Part shown: positions 25,491 through 40,039 of the stretch, piece by piece
How positions within the stretch are numbered: the first letter of the stretch is position 1
How the letters are laid out: each line of letters opens with the position of its first letter
From: Liolophura sinensis
Lineage: Eukaryota; Mollusca; Polyplacophora; Chitonida; Chitonidae
Length of the DNA stretch: 64,000 nucleotides
Direction: 5' to 3'
Assembly: GCF_032854445.1 (NCBI RefSeq)
Contig: NC_088295.1
Location: forward strand, 37,666,510 to 37,730,509
The notes under the pieces: generated by a model
What the model saw: only the letters and a program-made list of their open reading frames with translations
What the model was told of the DNA's origin: nothing
Databases searched by the model: none
Position numbers and translations under genes: made by a program

Positions 25491-26356
25491 ATGGGCAAGG
25501 TTCTCTCTCGAGTTAACCAAGTGTTTAAAGATCTCCGTCAGACTCCCTCAAGAATCCTCATGGTTGGACTTGACTCTGCAGGTTCGTAACACTCAAAGCA
25601 AAACAAGTGCCTGCATTTTTAATTACTCCTTTCTCCGACAATGATGAACAAATTTCATGCAAATCAAACACTTGTGACTAACCTGTATATTTTACTCTTT
25701 TTCCAGGAAAGACGACCATATTGTACAAGATCAAGTTAGACGAGAATGATATCGAGACTGTACCTACTGTTGGCTTCAACGTCGAGACGGTCACCGTTTG
25801 CGATAACGTCACCTTCACCGTGTGGGACGTCGGTGGCCAGGAGAAACTGCGTAGATTGTGGACCATGTACTTTAAAGGCTCTGACGGTACGATCAAGTTA
25901 TAAAATCTTGGCCATAAAGCATTAGGCTTATCATACCTTTACACACCTCAAATCTATTTTGCTTTTCTTTTTATTCCACGAAGGTACAAACTAGTAGACA
26001 TTTTCTAATGTGTTATTTACTGATATTTTCCAGGCATCATATTCGTTGTCGACAGTTCCGATAAAGACAGATTACCCGCTGCGCGCGAGGAGTTAAAGCA
26101 CATGTGCAAATCCCAAGAATTAAAGGGTGTGCCTTTGATGGTCATAGCTAATAAACAGGATGTCAAAGGTGCATTATCTTCATCCAAGATCGCCGATTGG
26201 CTGGGCCTGGGCAAAATCAAGGACAGGTATTGGTGCGTCCAAAAGGCCAGTGCAACACGTGGAGAAGGTTTACTTGAAGCTATGACAACTATGGCTACAC
26301 TGGTGAAAAACTACAAGAAAGGGAGCAAAAAGTGGAAGAACTCAAGCTATATTTAA
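25491..26356 (+). CDS. ARF/ARL-family small GTPase, copy 6
   Basis: Exons 25491-25581, 25707-25886, 26034-26356; majority protein, intact. Intron 2 donor GTACG. The spacer after it reads 'caaatagggtga' where most copies have 'caaattgggtga', a variant shared with the spacers after copies 7 and 11. Confidence 0.93.
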
Positions 26357-27916
26357 ACAGATTATTCTATAGAAGTGCCAGATGTATTTTTACAACGACA
26401 ACTCCTAACAATCTCTACCATGCGCATTGTTTGATTGACGTGGTGTTGTTCAGTGCTTTTCTGCTTGTTTTAAGCATATTTTGTGCTCAACTTTCCATAC
26501 CATGGTATCAGCCAAAGGATGAAAGAAATCCAAATACCTGCAACTTTACATGCAGAGATTAGATTGTTCAGGCAAAAACAGACCTCAGTGCTTGATTCAA
26601 TGTTGAATATATTTCTTCTCCAATGTGCTTTTGTTATTCACTTGTTTTAAAAAGTTACTTATTTAAATAAATTATTACCAAACATAGAGTGTATTTTCCC
26701 TGGTGTCACTTTCTCGTCTTTCTCTCCCTCAGCTAATGCTACCTTATATAAAAGGCCTCAGACTCTTCAGTTACTATATTTATTTGACAGAAGAAGTCAA
26801 ATAGGGTGATGTGTAAATACTAAGCTGTAATTGACTCATTACGGCAAAACAATCACCATAAACCAACTACCCATCGCTGGAAAAGAGTTTAATTCGGGAA
26901 CAATTCAATACTTAAACACACTGATGAAGAAAATCGAATACAATGTGATCGGTAACATAAGTGTGGCTAAGAAATCACAGGAAAACCTGACGCTAAAACA
27001 ACAATCATGGAAAAGGCTGCATGGCTTTTTACAAGTTTAATGCATCTTCTACAAGTTCATTAAACGAGTAATATCGATGGCACGCCGTTCACTAGTTACC
27101 GCCATTACCATATCCAGAACACACACGCAAGATAAAAACCATACAAAATTGATCAAATGAGAGATCTGACGCTTCAAGGCTAAAATTTTGTACACAAAAT
27201 CTGCAGTAAACAGCAAAATTTCGTTCTAAAATACTAAATTAGACTGTTGGAACGCAGAGAGACATCTGTACTGCCATTTCTACAGAGTGCTTTTCACATC
27301 CGTTTTTATCGTAACAGCCGACTTTCCGCATGTGCTTGTTTTAACACCCTTTATTGTCAAACTATATCAAAACCGCATATAATTTTATCCTCTCAGAGAT
27401 CAACCGTTCGCGTCACGACGACACTGTTTGGGTCTCCTACAGCCACATGACAATGACAACACAACGCTGTCAGGATTACACTTCAGTATTACATTTTAAC
27501 ACCTACCGCCGTTTTCCATTCTTTTCCCATTTGCCCCTGTACAGTTTGTTATCTTACCAGTATTGTTTAGTCAATGTTTATACCTTTATTTCCAACTGGG
27601 TAACTCTTGTGGTAACACAATTCAATCAAAATAGTAGAAAGACGAATAATCACCAACTCTGGAGACCCATACATCCTGGTAAGTTTGTCACATTGTCAGC
27701 TGGCTTTCAATATGTGGCCATATCACGCCGTGATTTACCCGTGCTCGTCCCCGGGATGTCCAGACAGTCCGACGACCACCTGACGGGATTGTCTGTCTTC
27801 TCTCACTCCCCTGAACATTATGACATCCCACAACTATATCAGTCAGCCAGCAAACCACTAGCTCAGTATTCCATACCGACATCACCAATAACGTTTCGCC
27901 TCTCAAATAACTCACA

Positions 27917-28782
27917 ATGGGCAAGGTTCTCTCTCGAGTTAACCAAGTGTTTAAAGATCTCCGTCAGACTCCCTCAAGAATCCTCATGGTTGGACTTGAC
28001 TCTGCAGGTTCGTAACACTCAAAGCAAAACAAGTGCCTGCATTTTTAATTACTCCTTCCTCCGACAATGATGAACAAATTTCATGCAAATCAAACACTTG
28101 TGACTAACCTGTATATTTTACTCTTTTTCCAGGAAAGACGACCATATTGTACAAGATCAAGTTAGACGAGAATGATATCGAGACTGTACCTACTGTTGGC
28201 TTCAACGTCGAGACGGTCACCGTTTGCGATAACGTCACCTTCACCGTGTGGGACGTCGGTGGCCAGGAGAAACTGCGTAGATTGTGGACCATGTACTTTA
28301 AAGGCTCTGACGGTAAGATCAAGTTATAAAATCTTGGCCATAAAGCATTAGGCTTATCATACCTTTACACACCTCAAATCTATTTTGCTTTTCTTTTTAT
28401 TCCACGAAGGTACAAACTAGTAGACATTTTCTAATGTGTTATTTACTGATATTTTCCAGGCATCATATTCGTTGTCGACAGTTCCGATAAAGACAGATTA
28501 CCCGCTGCGCGCGAGGAGTTAAAGCACATGTGCAAATCCCAAGAATTAAAGGGTGTGCCTTTGATGGTCATAGCTAATAAACAGGATGTCAAAGGTGCAT
28601 TATCTTCATCCAAGATCGCCGATTGGCTGGGCCTGGGCAAAATCAAGGACAGGTATTGGTGCGTCCAAAAGGCCAGTGCAACACGTGGAGAAGGTTTACT
28701 TGAAGCTATGACAACTATGGCTACACTGGTGAAAAACTACAAGAAAGGGAGCAAAAAGTGGAAGAACTCAAGCTATATTTAA
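27917..28782 (+). CDS. ARF/ARL-family small GTPase, copy 7
   Basis: Exons 27917-28007, 28133-28312, 28460-28782; majority protein, intact. It combines the common GTAAG donor of intron 2 with the TTTCCAG acceptor otherwise seen in the GTACG copies, so intron 2 itself is mosaic. Confidence 0.93.
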
Positions 28783-30342
28783 ACAGATTATTCTATAGAA
28801 GTGCCAGATGTATTTTTACAACGACAACTCCTAACAATCTCTACCATGCGCATTGTTTGATTGACGTGGTGTTGTTCAGTGCTTTTCTGCTTGTTTTAAG
28901 CATATTTTGTGCTCAACTTTCCATACCATGGTATCAGCCAAAGGATGAAAGAAATCCAAATACCTGCAACTTTACATGCAGAGATTAGATTGTTCAGGCA
29001 AAAACAGACCTCAGTGCTTGATTCAATGTTGAATATATTTCTTCTCCAATGTGCTTTTGTTATTCACTTGTTTTAAAAAGTTACTTATTTAAATAAATTA
29101 TTACCAAACATAGAGTGTATTTTCCCTGGTGTCACTTTCTCGTCTTTCTCTCCCTCAGCTAATGCTACCTTATATAAAAGGCCTCAGACTCTTCAGTTAC
29201 TATATTTATTTGACAGAAGAAGTCAAATAGGGTGATGTGTAAATACTAAGCTGTAATTGACTCATTACGGCAAAACAATCACCATAAACCAACTACCCAT
29301 CGCTGGAAAAGAGTTTAATTCGGGAACAATTCAATACTTAAACACACTGATGAAGAAAATCGAATACAATGTGATCGGTAACATAAGTGTGGCTAAGAAA
29401 TCACAGGAAAACCTGACGCTAAAACAACAATCATGGAAAAGGCTGCATGGCTTTTTACAAGTTTAATGCATCTTCTACAAGTTCATTAAACGAGTAATAT
29501 CGATGGCACGCCGTTCACTAGTTACCGCCATTACCATATCCAGAACACACACGCAAGATAAAAACCATACAAAATTGATCAAATGAGAGATCTGACGCTT
29601 CAAGGCTAAAATTTTGTACACAAAATCTGCAGTAAACAGCAAAATTTCGTTCTAAAATACTAAATTAGACTGTTGGAACGCAGAGAGACATCTGTACTGC
29701 CATTTCTACAGAGTGCTTTTCACATCCGTTTTTATCGTAACAGCCGACTTTCCGCATGTGCTTGTTTTAACACCCTTTATTGTCAAACTATATCAAAACC
29801 GCATATAATTTTATCCTCTCAGCGATCAACCGTTCGCGTCACGACGACACTGTTTGGGTCTCCTACAGCCACATGACAATGACAACACAACGCTGTCAGG
29901 ATTACACTTCAGTATTACATTTTAACACCTACCGCCGTTTTCCATTCTTTTCCCATTTGCCCCTGTACAGTTTGTTATCTTACCAGTATTGTTTAGTCAA
30001 TGTTTATACCTTTATTTCCAACTGGGTAACTCTTGTGGTAACACAATTCAATCAAAATAGTAGAAAGACGAATAATCACCAACTCTGGAGACCCATACAT
30101 CCTGGTAAGTTTGTCACATTGTCAGCTGGCTTTCAATATGTGGCCATATCAGGCCGTGATTTACCCGTGCTCGTCCCCGGGATGTCCAGACAGTCCGACG
30201 ACCACCTGACGGGATTGTCTGTCTTCTCTCACTCCCCTGAACATTATGACATCCCACAACTATATCAGTCAGCCAGCAAACCACTAGCTCAGTATTCCAT
30301 ACCGACATCACCAATAACGTTTCGCCTCTCAAATAACTCACA

Positions 30343-31208
30343 ATGGGCAAGGTTCTCTCTCGAGTTAACCAAGTGTTTAAAGATCTCCGTCAGACTCCCT
30401 CAAGAATCCTCATGGTTGGACTTGACTCTGCAGGTTCGTAACACTCAAAGCAAAACAAGTGCCTGCATTTTTAATTACTCCTTCCTCCGACAATGATGAA
30501 CAAATTTCATGCAAATCAAACACTTGTGACTAACCTGTATATTTTACTCTTTTTCCAGGAAAGACGACCATATTGTACAAGATCAAGTTAGACGAGAATG
30601 ATATCGAGACTGTACCTACTGTTGGCTTCAACGTCGAGACGGTCACCGTTTGCGATAACGTCACCTTCACCGTGTGGGACGTCGGTGGCCAGGAGAAACT
30701 GCGTAGATTGTGGACCATGTACTTTAAAGGCTCTGACGGTAAGATCAAGTTATAAAATCTTGGCCATAAAGCATTAGGCTTATCATACCTTTACACACCT
30801 CAAATCTATTTTGCTTTTCTTTTTATTCCACGAAGGTACAAACTAGTAGACATTTTCTAATGTGTTATTTACTGATATTTTTCAGGCATCATATTCGTTG
30901 TCGACAGTTCCGATAAAGACAGATTACCCGCTTCGCGCGAGGAGTTAAAGCACATGTGCAAATCCCAAGAATTAAAGGGTGTGCCTTTGATGGTCATAGC
31001 TAATAAACAGGATGTCAAAGGTGCATTATCTTCATCCAAGATCGCCGATTGGCTGGGCCTGGGCAAAATCAAGGACAGGTATTGGTGCGTCCAAAAGGCC
31101 AGTGCAACACGTGGAGAAGGTTTACTTGAAGCTATGACAACTATGGCTACACTGGTGAAAAACTACAAGAAAGGGAGCAAAAAGTGGAAGAACTCAAGCT
31201 ATATTTAA
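30343..31208 (+). CDS. ARF/ARL-family small GTPase, copy 8
   Basis: Exons 30343-30433, 30559-30738, 30886-31208; intact. Ser107 as in copies 2 and 15, and the 3'UTR T variant as in copies 2, 4 and 17. Its 3' half is close to that of copy 2, but its 5' spacer is type B, so it looks recombinant. Confidence 0.93.
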
Positions 31209-32768
31209 ACAGATTATTCTATAGAAGTGCCAGATGTATTTTTACAACGACAACTCCTAACAATTTCTACCATGCGCATTGTTTGATTGACGTGGTGTTG
31301 TTCAGTGCTTTTCTGCTTGTTTTAAGCATATTTTGTGCTCAACTTTCCATACCATGGTATCAGCCAAAGGATGAAAGAAATCCAAATACCTGCAACTTTA
31401 CATGCAGAGATTAGATTGTTCAGGCAAAAACAGACCTCAGTGCTTGATTCAATGTTGAATATATTTCTTCTCCAATGTGCTTTTGTTATTCACTTGTTTT
31501 AAAAAGTTACTTATTTAAATAAATTATTACCAAACATAGAGTGTATTTTCCCTGGTGTCACTTTCTCGTCTTTCTCTCCCTCAACTAATGCTACCTTATA
31601 TAAAAGGCCTCAGACTCTTCAGTTACTATATTTATTTGACAGAAGAAGTCAAATTGGGTGATGTGTAAATACTAAGCTGTAATTGACTCATTACGGCAAA
31701 ACAATCATCATAAACCAACTACCCATCGCTGGAAAAGAGTTTAATTCGGGAACAATTCAATACTTAAACACACTGATGAAGAAAATCGAATACAATGTGA
31801 TCGGTAACATAAGTGTGGCTAAGAAATCACAGGAAAACCTGACGCTAAAACAACAATCATGGAAAAGGCTGCATGGCTTTTTACAAGTTTAATGCATCTT
31901 CTACAAGTTCATTAAACGAGTAATATCGATGGCACGCCGTTCACTAGTTACCGCCATTACCATATCCAGAACACACACGCAAGATAAAAACCATACAAAA
32001 TTGATCAAATGAGAGATCTGACGCTTCAAGGCTAAAATTTTGTACACAAAATCTGCAGTAAACAGCAAAATTTCGTTCTAAAATACTAAATTAGACTGTT
32101 GGAACGCAGAGAGACATCTGTACTGCCATTTCTACAGAGTGCTTTTCAAATCCGTTTTTATCGTAACAGCCGACTTTCCGCATGTGCTTGTTTTAACACC
32201 CTTTATTGTCAAACTATATCAAAACCGCATATAATTTTATCCTCTCAGAGATCAACCGTTCGCGTCACGACGACACTGTTTGGGTCTCCTACAGCCACAT
32301 GACAATGACAACACAACGCTGTCAGGATTACACTTCAGTATTACATTTTAACACCTACCGCCGTTTTCCATTCTTTTCCCATTTGCCCCTGTACAGTTTG
32401 TTATCTTACCAGTATTGTTTAGTCAATGTTTATACCTTTATTTCCAACTGGGTAACTCTTGTGGTAACACAATTCAATCAAAATAGTAGAAAGGCTAATA
32501 ACCACCAACTCTGGAGACCCATACATCCTGGTAAGTTTGTCACATTGTCAGCTGGCTTTCAATATGTGGCCATATCAGGCCGTGATTTACCCGTGCTCGT
32601 CCCCGGGATGTCCAGACAGTCCGACGACCACCTGACGGGATTGTCTGTCTTCTCTCACTCCCCTGAACATTATGACATCCCACAACTATATCAGTCAGCC
32701 AGCAAACCACTAGCTCAGTATTCCATACCGACATCACCAATAACGTTTCGCCTCTCAAATAACTCACA

Positions 32769-33634
32769 ATGGGCAAGGTTCTCTCTCGAGTTAACCAAGT
32801 GTTTAAAGATCTCCGTCAGACTCCCTCAAGAATCCTCATGGTTGGACTTGACTCTGCAGGTTCGTAACACTCAAAGCAAAACAAGTGCCTGCATTTTTAA
32901 TTACTCCTTTCTCCGACAATGATGAACAAATTTCATGCAAATCAAACACTTGTGACTAACCTGTATATTTTACTCTTTTTCCAGGAAAGACGACCATATT
33001 GTACAAGATCAAGTTAGACGAGAATGATATCGAAACTGTACCTACTGTTGGCTTCAACGTCGAGACGGTCACCGTTTGCGATAACGTCACCTTCACCGTG
33101 TGGGACGTCGGTGGCCAGGAGAAACTGCGTAGATTGTGGACCATGTACTTTAAAGGCTCTGACGGTACGATCAAGTTATAAAATCTTGGCCATAAAGCAT
33201 TAGGCTTATCATACCTTTACACACCTCAAATCTATTTTGCTTTTCTTTTTATTCCACGAAGGTACAAACTAGTAGACATTTTCTAATGTGTTATTTACTG
33301 ATATTTTCCAGGCATCATATTCGTTGTCGACAGTTCCGATAAAGACAGATTACCCGCTGCGCGCGAGGAGTTAAAGCACATGTGCAAATCCCAAGAATTA
33401 AAGGGTGTGCCTTTGATGGTCATAGCTAATAAACAGGATGTCAAAGGTGCATTATCTTCATCCAAGATCGCCGATTGGCTGGGCCTGGGCAAAATCAAGG
33501 ACAGGTATTGGTGCGTCCAAAAGGCCAGTGCAACACGTGGAGAAGGTTTACTTGAAGCTATGACAACTATGGCTACACTGGTGAAAAACTACAAGAAAGG
33601 GAGCAAAAAGTGGAAGAACTCAAGCTATATTTAA
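32769..33634 (+). CDS. ARF/ARL-family small GTPase, copy 9
   Basis: Exons 32769-32859, 32985-33164, 33312-33634; majority protein, intact, with a private silent change (GAA for GAG at Glu47). Intron 2 donor GTACG, the only such copy outside the 3-6 run. It follows a Ser107 copy just as copy 3 follows copy 2. Confidence 0.93.
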
Positions 33635-35194
33635 ACAGATTATTCTATAGAAGTGCCAGATGTATTTTTACAACGACAACTCCTAACAATCTCTACCATG
33701 CGCATTGTTTGATTGACGTGGTGTTGTTCAGTGCTTTTCTGCTTGTTTTAAGCATATTTTGTGCTCAACTTTCCATACCATGGTATCAGCCAAAGGATGA
33801 AAGAAATCCAAATACCTGCAACTTTACATGCAGAGATTAGATTGTTCAGGCAAAAACAGACCTCAGTGCTTGATTCAATGTTGAATATATTTCTTCTCCA
33901 ATGTGCTTTTGTTATTCACTTGTTTTAAAAAGTTACTTATTTAAATAAATTATTACCAAACATAGAGTGTATTTTCCCTGGTGTCACTTTCTCGTCTTTC
34001 TCTCCCTCAGCTAATGCTACCTTATATAAAAGGCCTCAGACTCTTCAGTTACTATATTTATTTGACAGAAGAAGTCAAATTGGGTGATGTGTAAATACTA
34101 AGCTGTAATTGACTCATTACGGCAAAACAATCATCATAAACCAACTACCCATCGCTGGAAAAGAGTTTAATTCGGGAACAATTCAATACTTAAACACACT
34201 GATGAAGAAAATCGAATACAATGTGATCGGTAACATAAGTGTGGCTAAGAAATCACAGGAAAACCTGACGCTAAAACAACAATCATGGAAAAGGCTGCAT
34301 GGCTTTTTACAAGTTTAATGCATCTTCTACAAGTTCATTAAACGAGTAATATCGATGGCACGCCGTTCACTAGTTACCGCCATTACCATATCCAGAACAC
34401 ACACGCAAGATAAAAACCATACAAAATTGATCAAATGAGAGATCTGACGCTTCAAGGCTAAAATTTTGTACACAAAATCTGCAGTAAACAGCAAAATTTC
34501 GTTCTAAAATACTAAATTAGACTGTTGGAACGCAGAGAGACATCTGTACTGCCATTTCTACAGAGTGCTTTTCACATCCGTTTTTATCGTAACAGCCGAC
34601 TTTCCGCATGTGCTTGTTTTAACACCCTTTATTGTCAAACTATATCAAAACCGCATATAATTTTATCCTCTCAGCGATCAACCGTTCGCGTCACGACGAC
34701 ACTGTTTGGGTCTCCTACAGCCACATGACAATGACAACACAACGCTGTCAGGATTACACTTCAGTATTACATTTTAACACCTACCGCCGTTTTCCATTCT
34801 TTTCCCATTTGCCCCTGTACAGTTTGTTATCTTACCAGTATTGTTTAGTCAATGTTTATACCTTTATTTCCAACTGGGTAACTCTTGTGGTAACACAATT
34901 CAATCAAAATAGTAGAAAGACGAATAATCACCAACTCTGGAGACCCATACATCCTGGTAAGTTTGTCACATTGTCAGCTGGCTTTCAATATGTGGCCATA
35001 TCAGGCCGTGATTTACCCGTGCTCGTCCCCGGGATGTCCAGACAGTCCGACGACCACCTGACGGGATTGTCTGTCTTCTCTCACTCCCCTGAACATTATG
35101 ACATCCCACAACTATATCAGTCAGCCAGCAAACCACTAGCTCAGTATTCCATACCGACATCACCAATAACGTTTCGCCTCTCAAATAACTCACA

Positions 35195-36060
35195 ATGGGC
35201 AAGGTTCTCTCTCGAGTTAACCAAGTGTTTAAAGATCTCCGTCAGACTCCCTCAAGAATCCTCATGGTTGGACTTGACTCTGCAGGTTCGTAACACTCAA
35301 AGCAAAACAAGTGCCTGCATTTTTAATTACTCCTTTCTCCGACAATGATGAACAAATTTCATGCAAATCAAACACTTGTGACTAACCTGTATATTTTACT
35401 CTCTTTCCAGGAAAGACGACCATATTGTACAAGATCAAGTTAGACGAGAATGATATCGAGACTGTACCTACTGTTGGCTTCAACGTCGAGACGGTCACCG
35501 TTTGCGATAACGTCACCTTCACCGTGTGGGACGTCGGTGGCCAGGAGAAACTGCGTAGATTGTGGACCATGTACTTTAAAGGCTCTGACGGTAAGATCAA
35601 GTTATAAAATCTTGGCCATAAAGCATTAGGCTTATCATACCTTTACACACCTCAAATCTATTTTGCTTTTCTTTTTATTCCACGAAGGTACAAACTAGTA
35701 GACATTTTCTAATGTGTTATTTACTGATATTTTTCAGGCATCATATTCGTTGTCGACAGTTCCGATAAAGACAGATTACCCGCTGCGCGCGAGGAGTTAA
35801 AGCACATGTGCAAATCCCAAGAATTAAAGGGTGTGCCTTTGATGGTCATAGCTAATAAACAGGATGTCAAAGGTGCATTATCTTCATCCAAGATCGCCGA
35901 TTGGCTGGGCCTGGGCAAAATCAAGGACAGGTATTGGTGCGTCCAAAAGGCCAGTGCAACACGTGGAGAAGGTTTACTTGAAGCTATGACAACTATGGCT
36001 ACACTGGTGAAAAACTACAAGAAAGGGAGCAAAAAGTGGAAGAACTCAAGCTATATTTAA
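35195..36060 (+). CDS. ARF/ARL-family small GTPase, copy 10
   Basis: Exons 35195-35285, 35411-35590, 35738-36060; majority protein, intact. The intron 1 acceptor tract reads CTCTTTCCAG, shared only with copy 11, where the others read CTTTTTCCAG. Confidence 0.93.
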
Positions 36061-37620
36061 ACAGATTATTCTATAGAAGTGCCAGATGTATTTTTACAAC
36101 GACAACTCCTAACAATCTCTACCATGCGCATTGTTTGATTGACGTGGTGTTGTTCAGTGCTTTTCTGCTTGTTTTAAGCATATTTTGTGCTCAACTTTCC
36201 ATACCATGGTATCAGCCAAAGGATGAAAGAAATCCAAATACCTGCAACTTTACATGCAGAGATTAGATTGTTCAGGCAAAAACAGACCTCAGTGCTTGAT
36301 TCAATGTTGAATATATTTCTTCTCCAATGTGCTTTTGTTATTCACTTGTTTTAAAAAGTTACTTATTTAAATAAATTATTACCAAACATAGAGTGTATTT
36401 TCCCTGGTGTCACTTTCTCGTCTTTCTCTCCCTCAGCTAATGCTACCTTATATAAAAGGCCTCAGACTCTTCAGTTACTATATTTATTTGACAGAAGAAG
36501 TCAAATTGGGTGATGTGTAAATACTAAGCTGTAATTGACTCATTACGGCAAAACAATCATCATAAACCAACTACCCATCGCTGGAAAAGAGTTTAATTCG
36601 GGAACAATTCAATACTTAAACACACTGATGAAGAAAATCGAATACAATGTGATCGGTAACATAAGTGTGGCTAAGAAATCACAGGAAAACCTGACGCTAA
36701 AACAACAATCATGGAAAAGGCTGCATGGCTTTTTACAAGTTTAATGCATCTTCTACAAGTTCATTAAACGAGTAATATCGATGGCACGCCGTTCACTAGT
36801 TACCGCCATTACCATATCCAGAACACACACGCAAGATAAAAACCATACAAAATTGATCAAATGAGAGATCTGACGCTTCAAGGCTAAAATTTTGTACACA
36901 AAATCTGCAGTAAACAGCAAAATTTCGTTCTAAAATACTAAATTAGACTGTTGGAACGCAGAGAGACATCTGTACTGCCATTTCTACAGAGTGCTTTTCA
37001 CATCCGTTTTTATCGTAACAGCCGACTTTCCGCATGTGCTTGTTTTAACACCCTTTATTGTCAAACTATATCAAAACCGCATATAATTTTATCCTCTCAG
37101 CGATCAACCGTTCGCGTCACGACGACACTGTTTGGGTCTCCTACAGCCACATGACAATGACAACACAACGCTGTCAGGATTACACTTCAGTATTACATTT
37201 TAACACCTACCGCCGTTTTCCATTCTTTTCCCATTTGCCCCTGTACAGTTTGTTATCTTACCAGTATTGTTTAGTCAATGTTTATACCTTTATTTCCAAC
37301 TGGGTAACTCTTGTGGTAACACAATTCAATCAAAATAGTAGAAAGACGAATAATCACCAACTCTGGAGACCCATACATCCTGGTAAGTTTGTCACATTGT
37401 CAGCTGGCTTTCAATATGTGGCCATATCAGGCCGTGATTTACCCGTGCTCGTCCCCGGGATGTCCAGACAGTCCGACGACCACCTGACGGGATTGTCTGT
37501 CTTCTCTCACTCCCCTGAACATTATGACATCCCACAACTATATCAGTCAGCCAGCAAACCACTAGCTCAGTATTCCATACCGACATCACCAATAACGTTT
37601 CGCCTCTCAAATAACTCACA

Positions 37621-38486
37621 ATGGGCAAGGTTCTCTCTCGAGTTAACCAAGTGTTTAAAGATCTCCGTCAGACTCCCTCAAGAATCCTCATGGTTGGACT
37701 TGACTCTGCAGGTTCGTAACACTCAAAGCAAAACAAGTGCCTGCATTTTTAATTACTCCTTTCTCCGACAATGATGAACAAATTTCATGCAAATCAAACA
37801 CTTGTGACTAACCTGTATATTTTACTCTCTTTCCAGGAAAGACGACCATATTGTACAAGATCAAGTTAGACGAGAATGATATCGAGACTGTACCTACTGT
37901 TGGCTTCAACGTCGAGACGGTCACCGTTTGCGATAACGTCACCTTCACCGTGTGGGACGTCGGTGGCCAGGAGAAACTGCGTAGATTGTGGACCATGTAC
38001 TTTAAAGGCTCTGACGGTAAGATCAAGTTATAAAATCTTGGCCATAAAGCATTAGGCTTATCATACCTTTACACACCTCAAATCTATTTTGCTTTTCTTT
38101 TTATTCCACGAAGGTACAAACTAGTAGACATTTTCTAATGTGTTATTTACTGATATTTTTCAGGCATCATATTCGTTGTCGACAGTTCCGATAAAGACAG
38201 ATTACCCGCTGCGCGCGAGGAGTTAAAGCACATGTGCAAATCCCAAGAATTAAAGGGTGTGCCTTTGATGGTCATAGCTAATAAACAGGATGTCAAAGGT
38301 GCATTATCTTCATCCAAGATCGCCGATTGGCTGGGCCTGGGCAAAATCAAGGACAGGTATTGGTGCGTCCAAAAGGCCAGTGCAACACGTGGAGAAGGTT
38401 TACTTGAAGCTATGACAACTATGGCTACACTGGTGAAAAACTACAAGAAAGGGAGCAAAAAGTGGAAGAACTCAAGCTATATTTAA
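37621..38486 (+). CDS. ARF/ARL-family small GTPase, copy 11
   Basis: Exons 37621-37711, 37837-38016, 38164-38486; majority protein, intact. Almost a twin of copy 10. The spacer after it has the short deletion near 38910 just downstream of the second TATA module, giving the 2419-base spacing. Confidence 0.93.
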
Positions 38487-40039
38487 ACAGATTATTCTAT
38501 AGAAGTGCCAGATGTATTTTTACAACGACAACTCCTAACAATCTCTACCATGCGCATTGTTTGATTGACGTGGTGTTGTTCAGTGCTTTTCTGCTTGTTT
38601 TAAGCATATTTTGTGCTCAACTTTCCATACCATGGTATCAGCCAAAGGATGAAAGAAATCCAAATACCTGCAACTTTACATGCAGAGATTAGATTGTTCA
38701 GGCAAAAACAGACCTCAGTGCTTGATTCAATGTTGAATATATTTCTTCTCCAATGTGCTTTTGTTATTCACTTGTTTTAAAAAGTTACTTATTTAAATAA
38801 ATTATTACCAAACATAGAGTGTATTTTCCCTGGTGTCACTTTCTCGTCTTTCTCTCCCTCAGCTAATGCTACCTTATATAAAAGGCCTCAGACTCTTCAG
38901 TTACTATATTTTGAAGAAGTCAAATAGGGTGATGTGTAAATACTAAGCTGTAATTGACTCATTACGGCAAAACAATCACCATAAACCAACTACCCATCGC
39001 TGGAAAAGAGTTTAATTCGGGAACAATTCAATACTTAAACACACTGATGAAGAAAATCGAATACAATGTGATCGGTAACATAAGTGTGGCTAAGAAATCA
39101 CAGGAAAACCTGACGCTAAAACAACAATCATGGAAAAGGCTGCATGGCTTTTTACAAGTTTAATGCATCTTCTACAAGTTCATTAAACGAGTAATATCGA
39201 TGGCACGCCGTTCACTAGTTACCGCCATTACCATATCCAGAACACACACGCAAGACAAAAACCATACAAAATTGATCAAATGAGAGATCTGACGCTTCAA
39301 GGCTAAAATTTTGTACACAAAATCTGCAGTAAACAGCAAAATTTCGTTCTAAAACACTAAATTAGACTGTTGGAACGCAGAGAGACATCTGTACTGCCAT
39401 TTCTACAGAGTGCTTTTCAAATCCGTTTTTATCGTACCAGCCGATTTTCCGCATGTGCTTGCTTTAACACCCTTTATTGTCAAACTATATCAAAACCGCT
39501 TATTATTTTATCCTCTGAGCGATCGACCGTTCGCGTCACGACGACACTGTTTGCGTCTCCTACAGCGACATGGCAATGACAACACAACGCTGTCAGGATT
39601 ACACTTCAGTATTACATTTTAACACCTACCGCCGTTTTCCATTCTTTTCCCATTTGCCCCTGCACAGTTTGTTATCTTACCAGTATTGTTTAGTCAATGT
39701 TTATACCTTTATTTCCAACTGGGTAACTCTTGTGGTAACACAATTCAATCAAAATAGTAGAAAGACGAATAATCACCAACTCTGGAGACACATACATCCT
39801 GGTAAGTTTGTCACATGGTCAGCTGGCTTTCAATATGTGGCCATATCAGGCCGTGATTTACCCGTGCTCGTCCCCGGGATGTCCAGACAGTCCGACGACC
39901 ACCTGACGGGATTGTCTGTCTTCTCTCACTCCCCTGAACATTATGACATCCCACAACTATATCAGTCAGCCAGCAAACCACTAGCTCAGTATTCCATACC
40001 GACATCACCAATAACGTTTCGCCTCTCAAATAACTCACA

